Source: an uncultured Lachnospiraceae bacterium (GTDB lineage: Bacteria > Bacillota > Clostridia > Lachnospirales > Lachnospiraceae). Taken from it: a DNA stretch of 46,817 nt. The notes under the pieces are model-generated. The model had not been told where the DNA came from. It saw only the letters and a program-made list of their open reading frames with translations, and ran no database searches. This document shows, piece after piece, positions 7,524 through 15,947 of the stretch (the stretch's first letter is position 1; the number at the start of each line of letters is the position of its first letter). Where the stretch lies: assembly GCA_910589265.1 (NCBI GenBank), contig CAJUTQ010000023.1, forward strand, positions 1 through 46,817, in the 5' to 3' direction. The position numbers were made by a program, and so were the translations under genes.

Positions 7524-10037
7524 ATGAAAAGAAAAAGACGAGTGCAGGGAATGGTATGCATCCTCTTCTGTCTGGCGCTTTTGGCAGGAGGGAAGGAGAG
7601 GGAAGCTTCCAAAGAGCCAGAGGAGACAGGAAAAGAAGAGGAGTTATACACCCAAGAGGAGGAGTTACATACCAAAGGGGAGGAGTATCTTTCGTATTTA
7701 TATGTCAAAGGAGAGGAAGGGATAGTCATTTATGAATATTTGGGAGAAGAGAAGACGCTCGTCATTCCTGATAAGATTCAAGGAGTGCCTGTCGTTGAGA
7801 TAAGGGGACTGAAGAACACAGATTTGGAAAAGGTTGTATTGCCGGACAGTGTGAAAATTATAGGAGACTATGTGTTTGATGAGTGTAAGGATTTAAGGGA
7901 AATCCAACTGCCCGCCAATATAAAAAGCATAGGAGAGTTTGCGTTCCAGAGGTGTTGGAGGTTAAAAGAAATCCATCTGCCGGACGGTTTGGAAAGTATA
8001 GGAAGGGGAGCCTTCTCTAAGTGTTATTATATAGAAGAAATCATCCTGCCGGATAGTGTGAAAAGCATAGGAGATGCTGCGTTTGATGAGTGTAAGTATT
8101 TAAGGGAAATCCGACTGCCTGCCAGTGTGGAAAGCATAGGATACTCTGCGTTTGATGGGTGTGAGAGCTTAAAAGAAATCCAACTGCCCGCCAGTGTGAA
8201 AAGCATAGGAGACTATGCGTTCTATCAGTGTAGGAGCTTAAAAGAAGTCCATCTGCCTGCCAGTGTGGAAAGCATAGGAGAACATGCGTTCCGGGAGTGC
8301 ACGGAGTTAAGAGAAATCACTCTTCCTCCTTCTATTGAAAGCATAGGAGAGCGCACCTTCTCTAAGTGTAGGAAATTAAGAGAAATCCATCTGCCCGCCA
8401 GTGTGAAAAGCATAGGAGAAAAGGCTTTTGCAGGGTGCTATAGTCTCAAAGAGATAGAACTTCCGGAACAGGTGGAAAAGATAGGGAGGGGAGCCTTTTT
8501 AGACTGTTTTTCATTGGAACGCATGGAGATAAAGGGGGAGGTGAGGAAGTTGGAGGAAACCTTTGGATCCTGTAGCAATTTAAAGGAAGTAAAGCTGCCA
8601 GAGACCCTTATAGAACTAGGAGATAGAGTCTTTGGAGCCTGTACCAGTTTGGAGAGGATAGAGATTCCAAAGCAGGTGGAAATCATCGGTGAGGGAGCTT
8701 TTTATGGATGCAGCAGCCTGAAGGAGATAGAGATTCCAGATTCCGTGAAAGTGATGAATAGAGGAGCTTTTTTCAGATGCAGCGGAATGAGAAAGATACG
8801 TCTTCCAGAGCTTAGATGGATAGAGCCGGATGAGGGGTATGGAGTAGCCCTTATCACAGGTTGCACATCTTTAGAAACGATCCTTGCCCCCAAAGAGACC
8901 GCAGACTTGATAAAAAGAGGTTTGGAAGTCAGTGATTTTTACCCTCAATGGGAAGATATACAAATCGTGGCGGAGAAAGAAGAAAGAGAAGAGAGCCCTT
9001 ATGCCTATGAGGTGACTGAGGAAGGGGTAGTTATCTATGGATACAGAGGGAATGAGAAGATAGTGGAGATCCCAGAAGAAATAGAAGGAAAACCGGTTGT
9101 GGCCTTGGAAGGGGACAGGGAAAGCCATCAAGGATTTGTAGGAGAGGGGGTGAAGGAAGTCATTTTGCCAGATACTTTAAAAAGGATAGGAAGCTGCGCC
9201 TTTGAAGGAACCAATGTCCAGAGTGTGACCGGGAAAGGGGGCAACTTTACGCCCTTTAGAGCGCAATCATTGGAAGAAATCGGGGAGCATGGGTTTAAAG
9301 GCTGCAGCCAATTAATGACCATACCGAGTGCCAAGAGAATAAGAGAAGGAGCTTTTGAGGGCTGTACTTCCTTATGGGAGATAGGGTTATGGGGAACAGA
9401 AAGAATCGAGGACAGAGCCTTCTATGGATGTATACTTCTTAATGAGGTGGAGCTGGGAGAGGACGTAGAGTGGATAGGGAGGGAGGCATTTAAATATTGT
9501 AACAATTTATGGGAAATTACTTTTCCCTCCACTTTAGAAAGGATAGGGAGCATGGCCTTTGAGGAGTGCAGAAGCCTAAAGTATGTAACCATGAATAAGG
9601 AGTTAACAAAAATAGAAAGCAGAGCCTTTGAGAACTGTGTGCATTTAGAAGAAGTTTATCTGCCAAAGGGGTTGAGAGTACTGGAAAGAGGAGTGTTTCT
9701 TGGCTGCATAGGATTATGGTATGTAGAGCTTCCAGAGGGATTAAAGGAAATAGAGGATAGGGCGTTTAGCGGGTGTACAAGCTTAAAGGGAATCATGCTG
9801 CCGGAAGAAATAGAAGCCATAGGGGTCGATTCCTTTCAAAAGGAAGAGATAAGGAGTGGAGAAGCTTATGAAGTCCAAATATATGGAAGAGAAGGGACAA
9901 AGACATGGGAGCTGCTACAAGATGAGAGATATAGAGGGAAGTGGAAGCCATGGAAGGAAATAGAGGAATATAGAGAATATTGGGTTAAGAGAGAGGATTA
10001 TCAGGGCAGGAGGGAGATATTCGATATTTTTTATTAA
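7524..10037 (+). CDS. BspA-type leucine-rich repeat surface protein, copy 2 (837 aa)
   Basis: Start chosen at ATG 7524, 6 bases after GGAGGAAAGGAAA and aligned with copy 1; ATG 7506 is an alternative. The signal segment (MVCILFCLALLAGGKE) again has Gly where the lipobox Cys should be. The acidic linker is about 10 residues longer than in copy 1 (an extra ELHTKGEE-like insert). Ten 23-residue LRR_5 units occupy residues ~107-336, then the same 'EVRKLEETFGSC' break, the second block and the same C-terminal tail as copy 1. Outside units 3-8 the two copies differ at only scattered residues, so the duplication is recent or maintained by gene conversion, while the central repeats have been exchanged or diversified. 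Probably exported and exposed on the surface. Confidence 0.9.
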   Translation: MKRKRRVQGMVCILFCLALLAGGKEREASKEPEETGKEEELYTQEEELHTKGEEYLSYLYVKGEEGIVIYEYLGEEKTLVIPDKIQGVPVVEIRGLKNTDLEKVVLPDSVKIIGDYVFDECKDLREIQLPANIKSIGEFAFQRCWRLKEIHLPDGLESIGRGAFSKCYYIEEIILPDSVKSIGDAAFDECKYLREIRLPASVESIGYSAFDGCESLKEIQLPASVKSIGDYAFYQCRSLKEVHLPASVESIGEHAFRECTELREITLPPSIESIGERTFSKCRKLREIHLPASVKSIGEKAFAGCYSLKEIELPEQVEKIGRGAFLDCFSLERMEIKGEVRKLEETFGSCSNLKEVKLPETLIELGDRVFGACTSLERIEIPKQVEIIGEGAFYGCSSLKEIEIPDSVKVMNRGAFFRCSGMRKIRLPELRWIEPDEGYGVALITGCTSLETILAPKETADLIKRGLEVSDFYPQWEDIQIVAEKEEREESPYAYEVTEEGVVIYGYRGNEKIVEIPEEIEGKPVVALEGDRESHQGFVGEGVKEVILPDTLKRIGSCAFEGTNVQSVTGKGGNFTPFRAQSLEEIGEHGFKGCSQLMTIPSAKRIREGAFEGCTSLWEIGLWGTERIEDRAFYGCILLNEVELGEDVEWIGREAFKYCNNLWEITFPSTLERIGSMAFEECRSLKYVTMNKELTKIESRAFENCVHLEEVYLPKGLRVLERGVFLGCIGLWYVELPEGLKEIEDRAFSGCTSLKGIMLPEEIEAIGVDSFQKEEIRSGEAYEVQIYGREGTKTWELLQDERYRGKWKPWKEIEEYREYWVKREDYQGRREIFDIFY
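7842..8531 (+). repeat. 69-bp tandem LRR repeats, array 2 (10 units)
   Basis: Ten in-frame 69-base LRR_5 units, the same number as in array 1. Terminal units are nearly identical to array 1, and central units 3-8 carry different variable residues (for example RGAFSKCYYIEE and YSAFDGCESLKE). Confidence 0.9.
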
Positions 10038-10090
10038 ATATGGAAACAGGATTTGTCAATAGAGCAAAGAAAGATAAGATGGCAATCCCT
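10038..10090 (+). repeat. Duplicated 3' flank of the LRR gene (copy 2)
   Basis: Matches 6388-6440 closely (GTCAATAGAGCAAAG and AGATAAGATGG blocks). In this copy it creates an in-frame upstream ATG (10040) for the RHS gene, which is probably not the real start. Confidence 0.7.
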
Positions 10091-10120
10091 CTTTTCAAAG
10101 GAAAGAGGGTCAAAAGAGAA

Positions 10121-10125
10121 AGGAG
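10121..10125 (+). promoter_or_regulatory. Ribosome binding site deciding the RHS start
   Basis: AGGAG ends 10 bases before ATG 10136. The upstream ATG at 10040 has no such site and lies in duplicated flank sequence, so 10136 is preferred. Confidence 0.6.
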
Positions 10126-10135
10126 AAAGAGAGAC

Positions 10136-13100
10136 ATGGGCGAAATAAACAAAGAGGAAGAAAAAAAAGAAGAAGAAAAACAATTTGTAAATACAGAAAA
10201 CAAAGGAGCAAGCGTTCTATTGGAAGAAATAGACAGAAATTATACGTTAGTGCAGGGGGCGGAACTTTGGTGCCTTCAGGGAAACCAAGTAGCCTATGCG
10301 TTTGTGTCCAATCAAGACGGAACGAAAATTAATGGAAAACAAGTAGTAACCATAAAGGATACAATAGTGAATGGGGATTTTGGTACATGTAAAAAATATA
10401 AAAATCCTAATAATCAATGCAAAGATTATATGGATCTAAAGAAAGAGTGGATTAATTTAGAAGTATCTTATAATGGGCCTACGACAACAAATAATAAGAA
10501 TCACGCAACATTAAATCATATGCTCTTGTGTGAGAAAAAAGGGGTTATTTTACCTGTAAACTCAGGACAAGGAGAGCCTATGAGGAGAAGAATCTTAAAG
10601 CTAGACGAATTGGAGAAGTTTAAAGAAGAAAAAAATGTAGGAATTACAATAGATGCATATGCGCTCTTTTGGCTGAGAATCGGAAGATCCATTCGATATC
10701 TAGCAGGAAAGAACGATTTAATATACGCCTATGGAGGGGATCCTATAAACTTGAATACAGGAAATTTTTATCATGAGGTAGAGGATCTCCATATCCAAGG
10801 TTCTATGCCCTTGATCCTCCAAAGATCCTATAATTCCCTGGATGACGATAAGAAGCGAAGAAGGGGAGTTCTGGGAGAGGGATGGAACCATAACTATGAG
10901 ATGTCCTTGTCCTTCCCCTCCAGGGAGGAAGTGATCATAACCTTAGAAGACGGAAGAGAAGAAGTTTACCGAAAGGGAGTAAACCATACGTATGTCTCTA
11001 TCCATGGAAATATTCCTACCCTTGAGAAGGAAGAGGGAGGCTTTGTTTATAAGGCAAAGGAGCTTATCTATACCTTTAACGAAAAAGGAGAGCTCTTAAG
11101 GAAAGAAAACAAAGAAGGAGGGAAGGTAGACTGCCTTCGGGATTCTTTGGGCAGACTGGAAGCCTTGGTAAACAGCAGCGGTGAAAAAATAACCTTCCAG
11201 TATAACGAGAAAGGAAAGCTGCTGCAAATCCAAGATCATACAGGGAGAAGGGTCTGTTATCAATATGGCTATGGAATGCTCCTGTCCTATACAACTGTGG
11301 AGGGGAATACTTTCCACTATGGGTACAATGAGGACATGAAAATGAACGCCATCCTTCTGCCCGACAACCAGCCATGGGTGTACAATGAATACGACAGCAT
11401 AGGAAGAGTAAGGAAGCAGACCTCGTCAGGGGGAGAGGTGATGGAGCTGTACTATGACGACGAGGAGGGCAAAACCTATGTGCAGGATTCCAAAGGGGAG
11501 ATGACTCTTTATGAACGGGATGAGAAGTTCCGCCATGTGGCAACGATTCGAGGAGATGAAAAAGAACAATTTCTTTACAATGAACAAAATATACGAAGTG
11601 GGTATATCGATGGGGAAGGAAGGAAAACAACCTATAGCTACAACGAAGAGGGGAAGATTTTGGAAGTAAAGGACGCCCTGGGGCAGACTACGACATTTTA
11701 TTACGATGAAAAAGGGCGTCTCCTGGAAATGGAACTGCCGGGAAACCGAAGGATGAAAAATACATACAATGATAAGGACGAAATCATAGCCTTCACCAAC
11801 GCCCAGGGACATACAACCAAGATGGAGTATGACTCCCATGGATATGTGACGAAAGTAGAGAGGCCGGATGGTACCATCCTAGAGTCCGTCTATGATGAGA
11901 AAAAGAATCTGATTCTTCTAAAGACCAACGAAGGGAAAAAAGGAAGCTTTGTCTATGATACGCTCAACCGCCTTGTTCTTAGTGAAGATTTCCGGGGAAG
12001 GAAGACTCGCTATGCCTATACGGCATTTGATAAGCTGTCCCGTATTGAGAGAGGGGACAAAAGCTTCCAGGAGATGGAATACAATGCCTTGCGAAAGCTC
12101 ATCAAAATCCGGGATTACGACGGGGAGTGCCTGACCATGGATTATGACGAAAGAGGAAACCTAAGCCAAGTGCGAGATAAAGAGGGAAAGGTATACAAGA
12201 TAGACTACAATGACAGCGACCAAATAGAAAGAACCGTAGGACCCAATGGGGCCAGTACCCAGTATGCCTATGACCAAAAGGGCCGCCTCCTTAAGATCAC
12301 AAACCCCTTAGGAGGAACGATGAGCTATGTCTATGACAAAGGGGGGAATATAAAAACAATACAAATGGGAGAGGATCAACTCCACATCCGGCAAGATCCC
12401 ATAGGCCGGATAACGAACATCACCAGCCCCTGGGGAGAGACCATCACCTTTTCCTATAACTCCCAAGGGTTATTAGAACAGGCAAGGACAAAAGAAGGAA
12501 TCCTCTTTACCAAACAGTATAATGCCATGGGAGAGGTGACAGAAATCAAAGAAAGCAATGGGAGAGAACGACAGTATACCTATAACAGCAGTGGAAACAT
12601 AACGGAAATTAAAGACAATGTGAAAGGAGACTTCCACTATACTTATCAACATGGCTATGTCATCCATGGGGAACACAACGGGTATGAGGAAGACTATACT
12701 TATGATGAGAACCATAACCTCATAAAAAAGAGGAATGGAGAGGGGGAATGGGAGGAATACGCCTATGATCCTTGGAACCGCCTCCTATGGAAAAAGGACT
12801 ATGCCGGAAAGGAAGTCCATTATGAATACGATGTCCTGGGGAGGATAAAGGAAGTCCGCTTTTCCAATGGAAACTTCTCCATAGAAAAAAGGAAACAATA
12901 TACCTATTCTTCCATGGGAAATCTCTTGGGAGTCAAGGAAGAGAATGGAAGAGAGATGGCATACACTTACGATTCCACAGGACGTCTCAAAACCCTGGCT
13001 TATGGGGGAGAGAACCAAACCAAAGTTTTACGAACCTATACCTATGACCAAGGAGGTAATCCTATCAAAATCCAAGATACGAGAGGAAAGGAAGAGCGCT

Positions 13101-15325
13101 ATACCTATGACAACAGGGGAAGAATTCTTCACTACACAGACAGAGAAGGCAATGGGGTCGCTTATTCCTACGAAAAGATGCACCGCATCAAAGAGAAAAT
13201 CTTTTCCGATGGGAGGCGGGCGGAGCTGTCCTACAATGAAAAAGGCCAAATCACCAAGCTAAAAGATTGGACAGGAACGACTTCCATAGAGCGGGATTCC
13301 CAAGGAAGGATTTGTTCGGTGACCAATCCAGAGGGAAAAACAGTCTCCTATGCATATGGAGCTTTTGGGGAGAGAAAAGCCATCCTCTACCCAGATGGGC
13401 AAAAGGTCACCTATACATATGGGAAGCCTTTCCAGGTACAGTCCATAGAACAGGAAGACTTTCGGGTGGAGTTTTTATATGATCCCTATGGGAGAGTCAT
13501 CCAGCGGAAAAATGCCAATGGGATAACCACCTCCTACACCTATGATTCCAAAGGAAGAATACTCACCTTAAAAAATGAAGAGAGGGGAGCCTTATTGGAT
13601 AGCTTTGTGTATACTTATGACGCCTATGGAAACAAAACAATGGAAGAACGCTTTCGGGAAGGGCTGCCCCGGGAAAACGGAAGGTATTATTTTACATATG
13701 ATCTAGATCATCAGCTTCTCCAAGTACAAAGGGAAAAAGAAATCTTATGCGCCTATGCTTATGATGGGTTTGGAAATCGAATCTACAGTCAATGTTATGG
13801 AGTGGAGTCCCGCTATGTTTACAATGAAGAACAGGAATTAATCCGGGAGGAAGGGGATCAGGGAGTCTTTGACTATATCTATGATAAGAGGGGAAATCTC
13901 AGAAAGATTCTCAAAGATGGAATCGTATACACAGAGTATACCTTTGACTGTACAAACCGGATGGTAGGCGCTTTATCCAAAAAGGGGAGGGCAAGCTACC
14001 GGTACAACGCCTTAGGATTTCGAGTGGGAAGAGAGGAATGGGCAGGAAAAGAAGGCGTTATGAAAAAGAGCGAATACATCTTGGACATGACAAGAGGCTA
14101 TCATTCTTTGCTCCAAAAGCAAGAAGAGACAGGAATAGAAACCTATATCTGGGGAAGAGAGCTCATGGGATGTGAAAAAGACGGGCATTTCCTTTACTAT
14201 CATGGCAACAAAAACCAAAGTATTCTGAGAATCACCTGGGAGGAGACAGGAAATACTTATGAGAGATACGCCTATGGAGAATTTGGAGAAAGACCCTATG
14301 AAAACCAGAAAAGGAGCCAGCCTTTTGGCTACACAAGCTATGAGGAAGATCCCATCAGTGAAACATATTTTGGGCAAAACCGGGAGTATTTGGCAGGAAA
14401 GGGACGATTCATCAGCCGGGACATGGTTGGAGGAAACCTTCAAAATCCCCTTACCTTAAACCCCTACCTCTATTGCCGCAACAGACCTTTCTATTACGTG
14501 GATTTCGATGGAAGAAAGCCTGTTAGTACGACGGAAATGAAAAAAAGCGTTTTGCCCCAGGCAGGAATAGAAACCTATATTACAGAAGAAGCAAGCGTTT
14601 TGCCCCAAGTAGAAGAAGAACCCAATATAACGGAGGAGCCAGAAACAAATAACGGAGGAATTGACGGCTACATAGATCCTCAAATTGGGGAATATCCCAA
14701 TCTTCCCAATGATAAGGAGGGAGAGGGAAAGGATATTCGGAGTATTCCATATACTAGGGAAGAAGGAAAATGGGCCTTATCTCCAGAGGCCATTATCCTT
14801 TTATATATTTGGGAAGGATATTACAAAGGTACGCCATACTCTTCCTTAAAGAATGATACTTTAGATACCTTGGGCATAGGGCATGATTTCTCCGAAGGGG
14901 ATCACAGAAGCTGCTGTGAGGCTTTTCGAGAAGGAAATTTCATACCATGGGAAGCTGCCGTTAAGCTGTTTTATAGTGATATAGGGGTAAATTCTCCCAA
15001 AGATCTAAAGTTTTTGGAATTATTTCCTGTAGATGGAGTCGATGAGGAAGTGAGGAGACGTAATCAAAGCAAAAGAGATGCTCTCTTAAGTCTTACCTTT
15101 AACTCACCGGAGAAGTTTAGCGATACGGATGGAAGTTTTTATCAGCTTCTTGATAGTGGAAATTACACCCCTGAACAAGTCATGGATGAGTTTTTATCCT
15201 ACATTAAGACAGGGAACGTGATAAAGGCAGGGATAATAAAAAGAAGAATTAGTGAATTTTTAATGTTTAATAATGGAGCCTATATTTCAAGTATTCAAGA
15301 TAGGGTGTGCAATCCTTTTAATTGA
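10136..15325 (+). CDS. RHS-repeat protein: PAAR-like N-domain, YD-repeat cage, lysozyme-like (GH24) C-terminal toxin; 1729 aa
   Basis: Residues ~38-146 form a DUF4280/PAAR-like domain (VQGAELWC start, FGTC in the middle, NHMLLCEKKGVI and a closing SGQGE). Residue ~200 on is a DUF6531-type entry (DPINLNTGNFYHE, then LQRSYNS). Dozens of YD repeats (YTYDxxGR) follow, and the RHS core end lies near residues 1396-1460 (FGYTSYEEDPISETYFGQNR, then GRFISRD). RHS proteins form a closed cage around a C-terminal toxin that is cut free after the core. Here the tip has the phage-lysozyme pattern: WEG with Glu1560, then TLGIGHD with Thr1578 and His1583, and later NQSKRDALLSLTFN. It should cleave peptidoglycan glycan strands. 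The catalytic Asp is not at the T4 spacing (nearest is Asp1574). The next gene is Imm11-like, a probable antidote or accessory. Confidence 0.92.
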   Translation: MGEINKEEEKKEEEKQFVNTENKGASVLLEEIDRNYTLVQGAELWCLQGNQVAYAFVSNQDGTKINGKQVVTIKDTIVNGDFGTCKKYKNPNNQCKDYMDLKKEWINLEVSYNGPTTTNNKNHATLNHMLLCEKKGVILPVNSGQGEPMRRRILKLDELEKFKEEKNVGITIDAYALFWLRIGRSIRYLAGKNDLIYAYGGDPINLNTGNFYHEVEDLHIQGSMPLILQRSYNSLDDDKKRRRGVLGEGWNHNYEMSLSFPSREEVIITLEDGREEVYRKGVNHTYVSIHGNIPTLEKEEGGFVYKAKELIYTFNEKGELLRKENKEGGKVDCLRDSLGRLEALVNSSGEKITFQYNEKGKLLQIQDHTGRRVCYQYGYGMLLSYTTVEGNTFHYGYNEDMKMNAILLPDNQPWVYNEYDSIGRVRKQTSSGGEVMELYYDDEEGKTYVQDSKGEMTLYERDEKFRHVATIRGDEKEQFLYNEQNIRSGYIDGEGRKTTYSYNEEGKILEVKDALGQTTTFYYDEKGRLLEMELPGNRRMKNTYNDKDEIIAFTNAQGHTTKMEYDSHGYVTKVERPDGTILESVYDEKKNLILLKTNEGKKGSFVYDTLNRLVLSEDFRGRKTRYAYTAFDKLSRIERGDKSFQEMEYNALRKLIKIRDYDGECLTMDYDERGNLSQVRDKEGKVYKIDYNDSDQIERTVGPNGASTQYAYDQKGRLLKITNPLGGTMSYVYDKGGNIKTIQMGEDQLHIRQDPIGRITNITSPWGETITFSYNSQGLLEQARTKEGILFTKQYNAMGEVTEIKESNGRERQYTYNSSGNITEIKDNVKGDFHYTYQHGYVIHGEHNGYEEDYTYDENHNLIKKRNGEGEWEEYAYDPWNRLLWKKDYAGKEVHYEYDVLGRIKEVRFSNGNFSIEKRKQYTYSSMGNLLGVKEENGREMAYTYDSTGRLKTLAYGGENQTKVLRTYTYDQGGNPIKIQDTRGKEERYTYDNRGRILHYTDREGNGVAYSYEKMHRIKEKIFSDGRRAELSYNEKGQITKLKDWTGTTSIERDSQGRICSVTNPEGKTVSYAYGAFGERKAILYPDGQKVTYTYGKPFQVQSIEQEDFRVEFLYDPYGRVIQRKNANGITTSYTYDSKGRILTLKNEERGALLDSFVYTYDAYGNKTMEERFREGLPRENGRYYFTYDLDHQLLQVQREKEILCAYAYDGFGNRIYSQCYGVESRYVYNEEQELIREEGDQGVFDYIYDKRGNLRKILKDGIVYTEYTFDCTNRMVGALSKKGRASYRYNALGFRVGREEWAGKEGVMKKSEYILDMTRGYHSLLQKQEETGIETYIWGRELMGCEKDGHFLYYHGNKNQSILRITWEETGNTYERYAYGEFGERPYENQKRSQPFGYTSYEEDPISETYFGQNREYLAGKGRFISRDMVGGNLQNPLTLNPYLYCRNRPFYYVDFDGRKPVSTTEMKKSVLPQAGIETYITEEASVLPQVEEEPNITEEPETNNGGIDGYIDPQIGEYPNLPNDKEGEGKDIRSIPYTREEGKWALSPEAIILLYIWEGYYKGTPYSSLKNDTLDTLGIGHDFSEGDHRSCCEAFREGNFIPWEAAVKLFYSDIGVNSPKDLKFLELFPVDGVDEEVRRRNQSKRDALLSLTFNSPEKFSDTDGSFYQLLDSGNYTPEQVMDEFLSYIKTGNVIKAGIIKRRISEFLMFNNGAYISSIQDRVCNPFN

Positions 15326-15377
15326 AATCCAATAAAAAGGATGAAGATATGAAGACTGATAGAAATGGGGGAAAGGA

Positions 15378-15905
15378 ATGAAATATTATTTATTAAAAAA
15401 TGAAGAAGGGAATGCCATACCAACTCTTTTGCATTACAACAGGAGAAGAGAGGCAGAAAGGGGAAGGATGGAAAAGAAAATAAGATTAGAGGAATCCCTT
15501 GTCATGACAATGAGACTTGGGAGAGATTTTGTCTACCCAGATGTGATGGCATCGCCTCTTTTTCTCCTATCCCAAAAAGCAGCCCGCCTCCTTTCTTTTT
15601 ATGAGGAGAAGCTTGCCTTTTTGCCCATTGTTCTCTTTGGAGAAGGGGATTCCCTTGAGTGGGCTGTTTATCAGAGGCCTCTCTTGGAAAAACGAGACGT
15701 TTTGTCAGAACAAAGCGTCTGGACAAAGGATAAAAAGGATGTGAGAACTATTGTCCTAAACAGGGAGAAGGTGAGAGAAAAAAGCATTTTTCAAATAGGA
15801 GGGGTTTTCTCCACTTATATTATCTTAAGAATGGACTTGGCGGAAAGCTTGCTGGACAGAGGAGCCATTGGCATAGGCTTACAGGAAGTACAGGTGGATG
15901 GGTAG
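15378..15905 (+). CDS. Imm11-like (DUF1629) protein, 175 aa
   Basis: The ATG follows GGGGGAAAGGA. The sequence has the form of the Imm11/DUF1629 family: it opens MKYYLLKNE, has PDVMASPLFLLSQKAARLL in the middle and ends with DLAESLLDRGAIGIGLQEV. The paralogue at 44879 shares all three blocks (MKYFFLDTD, PDILCKPCLFLSQ, VESILRRKVRGIRLEEV). No signal peptide is present. It lies 52 bases after the RHS-lysozyme gene and 43 bases before VgrG type A. Immunity proteins usually follow their toxin, but a cytoplasmic Imm11 would not obviously block a wall-acting muramidase, and this family is also common as an accessory beside VgrG genes. The exact role is unresolved. Confidence 0.75.
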   Translation: MKYYLLKNEEGNAIPTLLHYNRRREAERGRMEKKIRLEESLVMTMRLGRDFVYPDVMASPLFLLSQKAARLLSFYEEKLAFLPIVLFGEGDSLEWAVYQRPLLEKRDVLSEQSVWTKDKKDVRTIVLNREKVREKSIFQIGGVFSTYIILRMDLAESLLDRGAIGIGLQEVQVDG

Positions 15906-15947
15906 GAAAAAGAGAAAAACAAAGAATATATAAAGAAAGGAAAGAGG

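Noticed and set aside
11076..11630. 184-codon minus-strand open frame inside the RHS gene
   Set aside because: The + strand encodes clear YD repeats throughout; the reverse frame has no family features.
12945..13262. Alternative + frame of 105 codons inside the RHS gene
   Set aside because: The RHS frame continues unbroken with regular repeats across it.
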